NCBI GenBank assembly: GCA_002197545.1
Contig: NFUO01000112.1
Location: 62,001-126,000, forward strand
DNA: 64,000 nt
Source: Acidobacteria subdivision 2 bacterium RH1 MAG20
Lineage (GTDB): Bacteria; Acidobacteriota; Terriglobia; Terriglobales; Acidobacteriaceae
Direction of reading: 5' to 3'
In this document: positions 42,987 through 51,663 of the stretch, one piece after another
How positions within the stretch are numbered: the stretch's first letter is position 1
Layout: every line of letters begins with the position of its first letter
Notes under the pieces: generated by a model
Told to the model about the DNA's origin: nothing
Databases searched by the model: none
The model's input: the letters and a program-made list of their open reading frames with translations, nothing else
Position numbers and translations under genes: made by a program

Positions 42987-44414
42987 CTAGTCGCCGCCAT
43001 CGACGAGAAACTGTTCGATCTTGCCGTCAGGCATCCAATAGGTGAGCAGCGTGAGAGAGCGTGAGGCAAACTTTGCCGTGTAGACGCGCATCTGCATGCC
43101 GCCGCGCAGGCCCGAATCCGTCTCGGTAAAGGAAGTCACATCGCCCAGCGGGGCGAGGCTTGCGTGGAAATCATCGAGCGCCCGCTGCGAGAAATAGAAG
43201 TTTGCATTGCTCGTAAACTGCGAGCGGTCTATCTCGCCTTTCTGTAGCCCAACAAAGATTACGCGTGCCTTCTCGGTGGTCGCTGAAGACGTTGCGCCCG
43301 TCGTATTCGCGGCTGCAGGTGGCAGCAGCACCGGCACGAGCGCTTGCGTTATCTCTCCGGCAGCATGACTGGCGTCAAGATTCGTGAGCACGGCAATCGC
43401 TATGTTGTCATTCGGCAGGCACATGTTCATCGCGACGAAGCCGCCGATCTCGCCCGAGTGGCTGAAGACAAGCCGTCCATTGCGCCAGCCGGTCTGCAAT
43501 CCGAGAGCGTACCCTGTAGGACCGCCATCTTTGAGCTGTTGCTCCTTGAACATCTCGGCATAGCTTTCGGGCTTTAACAGGGCCTTGTCCAGAAGGCTTA
43601 TGTCCCACTCCAGCAGCGTGCGCACCGGCATTGCCAATCCGCCATCAGCAAACAGCCAGCCCGGAGCTTCTGTGAGCGAAGGACGCGGCGGTCCCAGTGC
43701 GTTGCGTCGATAACCAGTAGGCTCCATCTGTTTGCGGTCTTGATTCAGATCCAACACATCGCGCAGATGGAGCGGCTCCAATATATTTTCGCGCAGGAAA
43801 CGGTCGTACGGCTGGCCGGAAGCCTTCTCCACGATGAGACCGGCGATGACATAGTTCGTGTTCGAGTACTGCCACCTGGTGCCGGGTTCAAAGTCCAGCG
43901 GCTTCTCCGCCCACTGATGCACCAGGTCGATGGGATGGGTGGGTGTGGTCCACTCGGGAATGATGTAGTCCTGCGGCGCGTAGTCCGAGTAGCCGGAGGT
44001 ATGCGTCAGCAACATGCGAACGGTAACGTCGTTGGCGCGCGTAAGTTCGGGAAACCACTTTGCGACGGGGTCGTCGAGCTTCAACTTGCCACGCTCCTGC
44101 AACAGCAGGATGCATGTCGCGGTGAACTGCTTTGAGATGGAGCCGACGGCGTAGTGCATCCCGGCTGTTGCGGGCAGCGCCGATTTGCCTTCATAGGCGA
44201 TGCGTGCGTCGCCAAACGCCGCGGTATAAACGACCTTGCCGCCGCGTGCGACTCCTACCTGCGCGCTCGGTATGCCGGTCTCCTGCATCACCCGATGGAT
44301 CTCGCTCTCCACCTTTGCCGTAGTGGCAGCGTCCAGCTCCTGTGCATGGGCGCAAGCTCCTCCAACGGTGAGCAGCACGGCCAGCGCCGCGTACAGCATC
44401 ATCCTCATTCGCAT
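42987..44414 (-). CDS. Exported class C beta-lactamase-type serine hydrolase
   Basis: 475 residues with GAGGAG upstream of the ATG. Signal peptide 1-24. The catalytic motifs are GSISKQF (Ser92-x-x-Lys95), WQYSNTNY (Tyr183-Ser-Asn185) and FSHSGEIGG (the KTG equivalent). This is the penicillin-binding-protein/esterase fold of beta-lactamase class C and related D-aminopeptidases and esterases. An Ala-rich linker (PPAAANTTGATSSATTE) joins a C-terminal DUF3471-like domain (about 390-475). An esterase or peptidase on cell-wall or small molecules is more likely than a true lactamase. Confidence 0.92.
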   Translation of the reverse strand: MRMRMMLYAALAVLLTVGGACAHAQELDAATTAKVESEIHRVMQETGIPSAQVGVARGGKVVYTAAFGDARIAYEGKSALPATAGMHYAVGSISKQFTATCILLLQERGKLKLDDPVAKWFPELTRANDVTVRMLLTHTSGYSDYAPQDYIIPEWTTPTHPIDLVHQWAEKPLDFEPGTRWQYSNTNYVIAGLIVEKASGQPYDRFLRENILEPLHLRDVLDLNQDRKQMEPTGYRRNALGPPRPSLTEAPGWLFADGGLAMPVRTLLEWDISLLDKALLKPESYAEMFKEQQLKDGGPTGYALGLQTGWRNGRLVFSHSGEIGGFVAMNMCLPNDNIAIAVLTNLDASHAAGEITQALVPVLLPPAAANTTGATSSATTEKARVIFVGLQKGEIDRSQFTSNANFYFSQRALDDFHASLAPLGDVTSFTETDSGLRGGMQMRVYTAKFASRSLTLLTYWMPDGKIEQFLVDGGD

Positions 44415-44820
44415 TTCAGAATGCTCCTCAATAAATCTTAGGTGACGTGGAAAGCCAGTTTAGAGGATTGTCCACATGGACTGCTGTGCGAAGGCGAATT
44501 TAATTTGTTCCGCCGTGCAGTGCAGGAAAAGTTCGCCTCAATCCGGCGAAGCAAGTTGCGGGAAATTCCAGGTTTGCAGAGGATACCGGCTTCCCGGAAG
44601 GAATGACGCATCAGCAGGAAAATACTTCGGATGGGTGGGAAAGATTGCATTGTGGCATTGCACGTTAGTTGTAGCGAGTATGGGTTTTTACATGCGCGTG
44701 AAAACTTCTAGGCGGATAAGGTGTCACAGTAGGAGTACGGTAGAGCGCTTGCAAGTATGGGCGCTCTATAGATTTGAGGCGGCGACATTGGTGCCGTAAC
44801 GCTATTTTCGAGGTAAGTGT
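44415..44820. other. Gene-free interval
   Basis: No gene is supported. A plus-strand open frame at 44476-44799 has composition unlike proteins and no ribosome site. A hairpin TTCGCC/GGCGAA lies at 44532-44550, preceded by GTGCAGGAAAA. The promoter of the Trp-rich gene must be near 44700-44800. Confidence 0.5.
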
Positions 44821-45771
44821 ATGCGATCTTTCAGCTCCATTCGTAAGTTGGTTATAGCGGCGGCCTTGATGCTTGTGCCTGCTGCTTCTTTTGCCGGAGT
44901 CTTTGTTTCGGTGAATATTGCGCCACCCGTGTTGCCCGTTTATACGCAGCCGCTTTGCCCTGGCGATGGCTATCTGTGGACGCCCGGCTACTGGGCCTAC
45001 GGGCAGGAGGGCTACTACTGGGTCCCGGGAGTCTGGGTGCGGCCACCGCAGGTCGGCTTTCTCTGGACGCCCGGTTACTGGGGATGGGGTGGCGGCGCTT
45101 ACCTCTTCCACGCCGGATACTGGGGCCCGCACATCGGCTTCTATGGCGGTGTGAACTATGGTTTTGGCTATGGCGGAGTAGGGTATGAGGGCGGCTACTG
45201 GAACCATGGAGTCTTCGCTTATAACCGCAGCGTGAACAATATTAATGTCACGAATGTTCACAACGTCTACAACAAGACCGTCGTCGTGAACAACTACAAC
45301 CGCGTGAGCTACAACGGCGGCCATGGCGGTGTCCAGGCGCGGGCCAATGCGCAGGAGCAGGCGGCGATGCGTGAACAACGAATGCCGCCGACGGCGAACC
45401 AGATCAGCCATCGGAACGCAGCGGCTCAGGACCGCGGGCAGCTTGCCTCGGTCAATCATGGTCGTCCGCAGGTCACGGCCATGCGCAGCGTGAATCAGCG
45501 TGCCTTCAATCAGCAGCGGCGGGTTGCCAACGGCGTACGCTCCGGCCAGATGACGGCAGGCGAGACTCGGAACGTCGAGAACCGCGAGGCCAGCATCAAC
45601 CATCAGGCAGCGAACGACCGCGCTGCGAATAATGGCCGCCTGACACAGCAGGAACACCAGCAGATCAACCAGCGGCAGAACAACGTCAGCCGTTCGATCA
45701 ACAATGACCGGCATAACGCGGCGAGACAACCTCAGGCACGTCCGCAGGGCGGCCACGAGGAGCATCGCTAA
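44821..45771 (+). CDS. Exported YXWGXW-type repeat protein
   Basis: 316 residues; GAGG lies about ten bases before the ATG. A signal peptide (LVIAAALMLVPAASFA) is followed by aromatic repeats: GYLWTPGYWAYGQ, GYYWVPGVWVRPP, GFLWTPGYWGWGG and YLFHAGYWGPH, typical of YXWGXW proteins. After that come Asn-rich (VNNINVTNVHNVYNKTVVVN) and then Gln/Asn/Arg-rich low-complexity parts from about 170. Probably a structural or surface protein. The large minus-strand frame over it is a shadow. Confidence 0.88.
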   Translation: MRSFSSIRKLVIAAALMLVPAASFAGVFVSVNIAPPVLPVYTQPLCPGDGYLWTPGYWAYGQEGYYWVPGVWVRPPQVGFLWTPGYWGWGGGAYLFHAGYWGPHIGFYGGVNYGFGYGGVGYEGGYWNHGVFAYNRSVNNINVTNVHNVYNKTVVVNNYNRVSYNGGHGGVQARANAQEQAAMREQRMPPTANQISHRNAAAQDRGQLASVNHGRPQVTAMRSVNQRAFNQQRRVANGVRSGQMTAGETRNVENREASINHQAANDRAANNGRLTQQEHQQINQRQNNVSRSINNDRHNAARQPQARPQGGHEEHR

Positions 45772-45796
45772 ACCGAGTTGCAAGATGCAGTGAAGT

Positions 45797-45820
45797 GACC
45801 GGCGTCTGTATGCGCCGGTC
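45797..45820. terminator. GC-rich hairpin after the repeat protein gene
   Basis: GACCGGCG (45797-45804) pairs with CGCCGGTC (45813-45820), followed by GCTTTGCGTTTGG. It lies 25 bases after the stop. Confidence 0.65.
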
Positions 45821-45874
45821 GCTTTGCGTTTGGTTGTTGCTCTTTGTGGCCCCGCCCAAAGGAGCGTCCGCGCA

Positions 45875-46342
45875 TCAAGCCAGCCGCATTGCTCGTGTAA
45901 TCCGCAAAAGATAAAAAACACAGGTCGCGCCGATGACCACCAGACTGACCGGCGCGAACCATCGCCCCAGACCTATCTGCAAACCCAATCCGTTGCGCAC
46001 GACGGTGAGGCAAAGATAAGCCATCATCCAGGCCATCTCCGCCTTCACCCAACTCACCAGCGGCACGGTGCTCATCCACACAGCCTTCTGTTGCTCCACA
46101 GTCAGCGACTTTCGCGAGATCACCACTGCGGGAGAAAAGTTGGCGAGCGACATGATCGCGTAACTCCAGATCGTGATGCCCACCAGCACCCACAGCGTGG
46201 ATTTCGCGCCCAGCCCATCGGCAACGCCAGCCCCATTGAAGTGCGTGGCAATCTTTGGTGGCAGCCGCGAATAAAAGTCAGCCACAACAGCGATGGTGCA
46301 GAGAACCCCGAGCGCCGCGACGATCTCTCGCACTGCTTTCAT
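45875..46342 (-). CDS. Small membrane protein with a DUF1648/SdpI-like N terminus
   Basis: 155 residues. The DUF1648 signature LPPKIATHFNGAGVADG (28-44) follows a first membrane helix; three more hydrophobic segments lie at about 48-68, 100-120 and 128-148. SdpI is an immunity or signal protein for a peptide toxin in Bacillus, but this general architecture is widespread and of unknown role. It lies ten bases downstream of the ruvB stop convergently ordered on the same strand, so a shared transcript with ruvB is possible although ruvB is upstream. Confidence 0.82.
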   Translation of the reverse strand: MKAVREIVAALGVLCTIAVVADFYSRLPPKIATHFNGAGVADGLGAKSTLWVLVGITIWSYAIMSLANFSPAVVISRKSLTVEQQKAVWMSTVPLVSWVKAEMAWMMAYLCLTVVRNGLGLQIGLGRWFAPVSLVVIGATCVFYLLRITRAMRLA

Positions 46343-46351
46343 GGCTGCCCC

Positions 46352-47425
46352 CTAAAACAAGCTCCCAGGCATATCAGCTCTTAGCATCTCAATTCCAAGA
46401 TGCTCATAGGCCAGTCGTGTAGCTACTCGTCCCCTAGGGGTGCGATCTAAAAAGCCTATCTGAATCAGGAACGGTTCATATATCTCTTCGAGAACATCCA
46501 ACTCCTCGCCAAGCGCGGCAGCGAGAGTGCTCCCTCCTACCGGACCGCCATGATACTTCTCAATGATCATTCTCAGCAGTCTACGGTCCACTTCATCGAA
46601 CCCATGTGTGTCAACCTCCAGGAGCGTTAGTGCCGCGTGCGCTACCTGCCGGTCGATCACGCCCTGCGCCCGCACCTGAGCGTAGTCGCGCACCCGGCGC
46701 AGCAATCGGTTCGCAATCCTTGGAGTGCCTCGCGACCGCATGGCAATCTCCGCCGCACCATCGCGATCAATTGGAATGCCCATCACCTCGGCGCTGCGCT
46801 CCACCACAAACCGCAGCTCGTCGTCGGTATAAAACTCCAGCCGCAGCAAAATCCCAAAGCGGCTCCTCAAAGGCGACGAGAGCAGACCTGGCCTTGTCGT
46901 CGCTGCCACAAACGTAAATGGCTTGATGTCCATCACGTGTGTCCGCGCCGCCGGCCCCTGCCCGATCATGATGTCGAGTTGGTAATCTTCGAGTGCGGTG
47001 TACAACTTTTCCTGAAACACCGGCTGCAAGCGATGCATCTCGTCAAGAAAAAGCACCTGTTTCTCTTGCAGATTTGTCAGGATTGCTGTCATGTCGCCCT
47101 GAATCTGTATTGCCATTCCACTCGTCTGCTGATAGCCAACCTCAAGCTCATTGGCAATGATGGTCGCGAGTGTCGTCTTGCCCAGCCCCGGAGGCCCAAA
47201 CAACAGCACATGGTCCAGCGCTTCGCCGCGCGACTTCGCCGCCTCCAGCGCAATCGCTAGCTGCTCCTTGGCCTTCTCCTGCCCAACGAACTCGCGCAGC
47301 CGCGTCGGGCGCAGCTTCAGTTCAAACGCCGCATCCTCCTCCACGCGGCCCGCCGAGACCAGCCGCTCCGCCTCCGCCGAGCCTCGATTCACGTCCACCT
47401 TCGTCTTGTTCTTAGGAATGTCCAC
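46352..47425 (-). CDS. ruvB: Holliday junction branch-migration helicase RuvB
   Basis: 357 residues from GTG 47425. The open frame extends further upstream but similarity begins at DIPKNKTKV. Walker [13 protein letters not shown] and Walker [10 protein letters not shown] are present, with sensor regions [20 protein letters not shown] and arginine finger; the winged helix closes with [19 protein letters not shown]. No strong ribosome site is seen for the GTG. The ruvA and ruvC genes are not adjacent, and the gene stands alone except for the small DUF1648 gene behind it. Confidence 0.95.
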   Translation of the reverse strand: MDIPKNKTKVDVNRGSAEAERLVSAGRVEEDAAFELKLRPTRLREFVGQEKAKEQLAIALEAAKSRGEALDHVLLFGPPGLGKTTLATIIANELEVGYQQTSGMAIQIQGDMTAILTNLQEKQVLFLDEMHRLQPVFQEKLYTALEDYQLDIMIGQGPAARTHVMDIKPFTFVAATTRPGLLSSPLRSRFGILLRLEFYTDDELRFVVERSAEVMGIPIDRDGAAEIAMRSRGTPRIANRLLRRVRDYAQVRAQGVIDRQVAHAALTLLEVDTHGFDEVDRRLLRMIIEKYHGGPVGGSTLAAALGEELDVLEEIYEPFLIQIGFLDRTPRGRVATRLAYEHLGIEMLRADMPGSLF

Positions 47426-47580
47426 TAACGGCGATGGTAATGCTAACCGCTGCCATCGGCAAAGATTTGCTTTAAGCAAACGAGTTCCACGGACCGGCGG
47501 ACAGTGCATCCTCTGCAGCGTTTTCTCTCCAATAGCGCAACCCCACGATTTACACTTGTCCTTCAAACGACAGGAGAATT

Positions 47581-49191
47581 GTGCGAAACATCTACGAGCC
47601 AATCCCCAGCCTTCGGACCGGAGTTCTATCTGCCGTACTTCCAATGCTGGCATTGCTTCTCCTGGTGTGTAAATGCGCACCGTCGATGTCTGCTCAGCCT
47701 AACCGGCAGTCCTGCAAAGACCTCGTAAACCTGCAAATTCCCAACACCGTCATCACATCCGCAGCGACCGAGACTGAAGGCAGGTTCATCCCGCCGCGGC
47801 CCGGTGTCCCTCTCGGCAACCTTCCGGAGTTCTGCCGGGTGACAGCTACGACGAAGCCCGCAATCCGCTTCGAGGTCTGGTTGCCCCTTCGCGTCTGGAA
47901 CGGAAAATTTCAAGGCGTGGGTAACGGAGGCACGGCGGGCTCCATCAGCTACCGGTCAATGGCTGTCGCTTTACGACGCGGTTATGCCGTGGTCAGCACG
48001 GACACCGGCCACGTCAATGCGCCCGTCGGCAACGGTTTTGACGCAACGTGGGCGCTGGGCCATCCTGAACTCGTGGCCGACTTCGGCTATCGCGGGCTGC
48101 ACGTCGCAACTGTAAACGGCAAGCAGATAGCGCAGGCTTTCTACGGCAAAGCTCCAGCGCATTCTTACTATGTCGGCTGCTCCAAGGGAGGCCAACAGGG
48201 GCTGATGGAAGCGCAGCGCTTTCCCGACGACTATGACGGCCTCCTCGTGGGCGATCCTGCCAATAACTGGACGCGCCACTATGCGGGCGCGCACCTCTGG
48301 TACTCCATCGCCACGCTCAAGGACCCGGAGAGCTACATCCCTGCTTCAAAGGTGCCGCTGCTCGCCAACGCAGTCATCGCGGCCTGTGATGCGAACGACG
48401 GAATCGCGGATGGCGTGCTCGACGATCCGCGCCAGTGTAAATTCGACCCGGCGGTGCTCACCTGCAAAGCGGGCCAGCCTGCGTCCTCCTGTTTCACCAC
48501 CAAACAGGTCAAGGCCATCAAAGACATCTGGGCTGGCGCGCACGACTCCAGGGGAACACTCATCTATCCCGGTCTTCTTCCCGGCGGCGAAACCGGTTCG
48601 GGCGGTTGGGTAAGCTGGGTCACAGGCAACAAGCCTTTCGCCGCAACGCACTGGAAGGCGGCCAGCAGCTTCTTCAAGGACATGGTCTTCGACGACCCCA
48701 GCTACAACGCTCTCAACTTCAACTACGACACCGACATGAAGATCGCGCTTGCCAAAACGAGCCGCTCACTCGACGCCGTCAATCCCGATCTACGCCCCCT
48801 GCAGCGGCGCGGCGGAAAGCTCATTCTCTACCACGGCTGGAGCGACCCCGACATCTCGCCCCTCAACACCATCAACTATTACAACGAGGTAGCCGCTACC
48901 GTAGGCAAAAACACGCCACAGTTCCTCCGCCTCTTCATGATGCCCGGCATGCAGCACTGCGGAGGAGGCCCCGGCCCAAATCGCTTCGATGGAGTCACGG
49001 CACTCGAAGAGTGGGTAGAAGACGGTATCGCACCCGAAAGAATCATTGCCTTCCATTCTACCGACGGAGAGATAGACCGCATCCGCCCTCTCTGCCCCTA
49101 CCCGCAGGTCGCCGTATATAGCGGCAAAGGCGGCACAAACAGCCCAGCCAATTTTGCCTGCAAACTTCCCCGGCAAAAGCCAGCGAGGTAG
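47581..49191 (+). CDS. Exported tannase/feruloyl-esterase-family hydrolase
   Basis: 536 residues from a GTG at 47581 with AGGAG seven bases upstream. The hydrophobic leader [16 protein letters not shown] suggests export. Catalytic features of the CS-D-HC tannase family are present: [13 protein letters not shown] (Cys200-Ser201) and [15 protein letters not shown] with the paired Cys and catalytic His. The [13 protein letters not shown] loop and [17 protein letters not shown] are also family features. It should hydrolyse ester bonds of phenolic acids such as ferulate or gallate, fitting plant-litter degradation. It overlaps no neighbour but is followed 50 bases later by an oxidoreductase gene. 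Confidence 0.92.
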   Translation: MRNIYEPIPSLRTGVLSAVLPMLALLLLVCKCAPSMSAQPNRQSCKDLVNLQIPNTVITSAATETEGRFIPPRPGVPLGNLPEFCRVTATTKPAIRFEVWLPLRVWNGKFQGVGNGGTAGSISYRSMAVALRRGYAVVSTDTGHVNAPVGNGFDATWALGHPELVADFGYRGLHVATVNGKQIAQAFYGKAPAHSYYVGCSKGGQQGLMEAQRFPDDYDGLLVGDPANNWTRHYAGAHLWYSIATLKDPESYIPASKVPLLANAVIAACDANDGIADGVLDDPRQCKFDPAVLTCKAGQPASSCFTTKQVKAIKDIWAGAHDSRGTLIYPGLLPGGETGSGGWVSWVTGNKPFAATHWKAASSFFKDMVFDDPSYNALNFNYDTDMKIALAKTSRSLDAVNPDLRPLQRRGGKLILYHGWSDPDISPLNTINYYNEVAATVGKNTPQFLRLFMMPGMQHCGGGPGPNRFDGVTALEEWVEDGIAPERIIAFHSTDGEIDRIRPLCPYPQVAVYSGKGGTNSPANFACKLPRQKPAR

Positions 49192-49240
49192 CCAACAACC
49201 CTCACAAAATCGGCGTATTCTATCTCCCAAGGAGTACGCC

Positions 49241-50113
49241 ATGCTGAGAAGAGATTTTCTGCGTCGTACTGTCACCGGATTTGGCGCGGCCCTGTTCGCC
49301 AGTAAGTTCGCTCCGGCGGCCTCCCTCGAAACCCAGCCCCTTCCCCGCAAATTCAACGCGCACGATGAAGTAGTCCTCGGCAAGACCGGCATTCGCACCA
49401 GCCGTCTCGCCATGGGCACCGGCACCATCGGCGGTGGCGGCCGCTCCAACCAGACTCGCATCGGCGCCAGCCCCTTCGTTACGCTTCTGCTCGACGGCTA
49501 CAACGACAACGGCCTCCGCTTCTTCGATACAGCCGACTCCTACGGCAGCCACCCCTACGTCGCCGCGGCCATCAAGCAGCTTCCCCGCGATAAGGTCACC
49601 GTCCTCACCAAGACCGACACCCGCGATCCGGCCGGAGTCCGAAAAGACATCGACCGTTTCCGCAAGGAACTCGGCACCGACTACATCGACATCCTCCTCA
49701 TCCACTGCGTCACCGAAGACGACTGGACCACCCGCTACCGCGGCGTCATGGACGTCCTCTCCGAGGCCAAACAAAAGGGCGTCATTCGCGCCCACGGCGT
49801 CTCCTGTCACACGCTTCCTGCCCTGCGCGCCGCCGCTGCGTCTCCCTGGGTCGAAGTCGATCTCGTCCGCCTCAATCCCATCGGCTCGCACATGGATGCC
49901 GACCCGAAGACGGTCATCGGCGTCATCCAGCAGATGCGCGCCTCCGGCAAAGGCATCGTCGGCATGAAGATTCTCGGTCAAGGTGACATGCGCGACCGGC
50001 CATCCGAGGCTATCCGTTATGCCCTCTCAAACGGCGTCCTCGACGCCTTCACCATAGGGGCCGAATCTCAAGCAGAGCAAAACGACCTAACCCGCCTCAT
50101 AGCCGCCGCCTAG
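49241..50113 (+). CDS. Tat-exported aldo/keto reductase
   Basis: 290 residues from ATG 49241 with AAGGAG upstream. The leader RRDFLRRTVTGFGAALF is Tat-like. The core is an aldo/keto reductase barrel: KTGIRTSRLAMGTGTIGGGG, FFDTADSYGSHPYV (Asp, Tyr of the tetrad), VLTKTDTRD (Lys) and LLIHCVTEDD (His). NADPH is normally required, so a periplasmic location is puzzling unless an unusual cofactor route exists. It lies 50 bases after the tannase-type gene on the same strand, so a shared transcript for phenolic compound use is possible. Confidence 0.88.
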   Translation: MLRRDFLRRTVTGFGAALFASKFAPAASLETQPLPRKFNAHDEVVLGKTGIRTSRLAMGTGTIGGGGRSNQTRIGASPFVTLLLDGYNDNGLRFFDTADSYGSHPYVAAAIKQLPRDKVTVLTKTDTRDPAGVRKDIDRFRKELGTDYIDILLIHCVTEDDWTTRYRGVMDVLSEAKQKGVIRAHGVSCHTLPALRAAAASPWVEVDLVRLNPIGSHMDADPKTVIGVIQQMRASGKGIVGMKILGQGDMRDRPSEAIRYALSNGVLDAFTIGAESQAEQNDLTRLIAAA

Positions 50114-50240
50114 TCTGGCCATGAACCAGGTGTATGTGAGTGGGAGTGCACCAAACCGGGGTGCCCCATAGCCTGCCCTGAGCTTGCCGAAGGGTCCGGC
50201 ACTTGAGAACGTGGGTGGGAGCGCCATTGCCTTTTGCTCG
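50114..50240. other. Intergenic stretch with a dispersed element
   Basis: A phrase at 50168-50195 (CCTGAGCTTGCCGAAGGG) is a common intergenic element in acidobacteria and other phyla. The aldo/keto reductase and chitinase-like genes converge here. Confidence 0.5.
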
Positions 50241-51266
50241 CTACTCACCACTGTTCCGACGAGAAGGGGTAACAACCGGGATTCGCGGCTCGCTGGGATC
50301 GAGGTTCTTCTGAATGACCTTCAACAGCGAGTGCGGGTTGCTGGGGTCGTCCTGACTGAGCTCCCAGATCATGGCGCCGCCGTACTGCGCGCTAAGCTGC
50401 GTTAGTTTAGCGACGGTGGCTTCGCCCTGATAGTTCATGACCGCGCCATTGCGGTAGGTGCCGCCGCCGACCGTGTCGACCGCCCAGGCGTTCGGGTAGC
50501 TCCCAAGGACCGCGCTGTAATTATGAAAGCCGATGCCGAGTGTGAGCTTTTCCTTGGGAATGTGCTTGTTGTTCACCCACCACGCCATGTCGGCGACGCT
50601 GCGATCATAGTTGCCGTAGATCATGACGTTGATGATGTCGAACTGTTGAAGCACCTCGTCCTGTGTGCCGGCCTGGATGTATTGCGCGACAGCGGCGGTA
50701 ACGAGTTTCCCTTCGGGGTGGAGCTTCATGACAAGGGCATTGACGAACTGAGTGAAAGGCACACCCATCTGCTTGGGCTGCTCGATGTCGACGTCGACGC
50801 CATCGAGATTGTGTTGCTTGAGGTAAGCGTCGACAGCGTCTGCAATCTGGTCAGACAGGCCCGCATTGTAGAACTGCATATAGGTGCGGTCGCCGCCGTC
50901 GCCGCCAAGCGAGGCAAGGACCTTGGTGCCGTGCGCGTGTGCCGCGTCGACGATGGCTTTGAGGGCGTCGTCGGTAAAGGATGCGTTGGCGTGAAGCGTC
51001 ATATCGCTTTGCGCGGTGCACGGACCGTTGCAGAGTGGCGGGTTGATGAATGCGAGATCGAGGTGCGTCATCTTGGTGAAGTCGAGGGTCTTGGCGAGAG
51101 CCACCCAATCGGCCGGCCGATAGACGCCGAGATAACCAACGAGATAGGGATGCGGATTGGGCGGCCCGTTGGGAATCTCACAGGCACAAGCGGGGCTTCG
51201 CTGTGCGGGAGCCAGCGCAGCGGTCAAAGTGAGAAGAGCGAGTGCAGTGAGGGTACGAAGTTTCAT
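50241..51266 (-). CDS. Exported GH18-like chitinase-type protein
   Basis: 341 residues from ATG 51266. Signal peptide 1-22 (LTALALLTLTAALAPAQ). The GH18 motif LDGVDVDIEQ holds Asp155, Asp158, Asp160 and catalytic Glu162 (DxxDxDxE), with SLGGDGGDRTYM before it. The barrel continues INVMIYGNYDRSVADMAWW. It is short and has no chitin-binding module, so activity on chitin, peptidoglycan or a glycan of the family is open. The upstream interval of about 400 bases is free of genes. Confidence 0.9.
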   Translation of the reverse strand: MKLRTLTALALLTLTAALAPAQRSPACACEIPNGPPNPHPYLVGYLGVYRPADWVALAKTLDFTKMTHLDLAFINPPLCNGPCTAQSDMTLHANASFTDDALKAIVDAAHAHGTKVLASLGGDGGDRTYMQFYNAGLSDQIADAVDAYLKQHNLDGVDVDIEQPKQMGVPFTQFVNALVMKLHPEGKLVTAAVAQYIQAGTQDEVLQQFDIINVMIYGNYDRSVADMAWWVNNKHIPKEKLTLGIGFHNYSAVLGSYPNAWAVDTVGGGTYRNGAVMNYQGEATVAKLTQLSAQYGGAMIWELSQDDPSNPHSLLKVIQKNLDPSEPRIPVVTPSRRNSGE

Positions 51267-51663
51267 CTGGATCTTCTTTCCTTTGGGGATTCGCGGTTCA
51301 TTGTTGCTCGACTTCGGTTGCTCAAGCAGTGTAACGAAGGTCGCTCGGAGGCAAGAAAAGGGAGCGGTCGAACTGAAAATTTGCAAACCCGCCGCGATTT
51401 GATTAGCGCAGGTAAGTTGTCCGGTTTTGGACGGCAAAAACCGAATTCGGACAGTTTAGACTTAGCCGCCCCTCGTAAATTGCACAAAAATAAAGAAACC
51501 TGGTAATCCAGCTTTGGGCAACAACCTGCTACTCCATCCCCCTGTCTAATGTTTCGCTGCTACACATAACATTACAAATGCACGCCGAGTAATCCTATCG
51601 CGCACACTGTTGGACTGCGGAACGAAAAATTCAACAGATCCAGGAGAGCCTGAGGAGAAGCAA
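51267..51663. other. Gene-free interval between divergent genes
   Basis: The interval must hold promoters of the GH18 gene and of the permease gene. The part at 51350-51600 is AT-richer than its neighbours. No repeats or RNA motifs are obvious. Confidence 0.45.

Noticed and set aside
44476..44799. 107-residue plus-strand ORF
   Set aside because: No ribosome site, odd composition and no family resemblance; it is treated as chance.
44665..45921. 418-residue minus-strand ORF
   Set aside because: Antisense to the YXWGXW gene and its upstream region.
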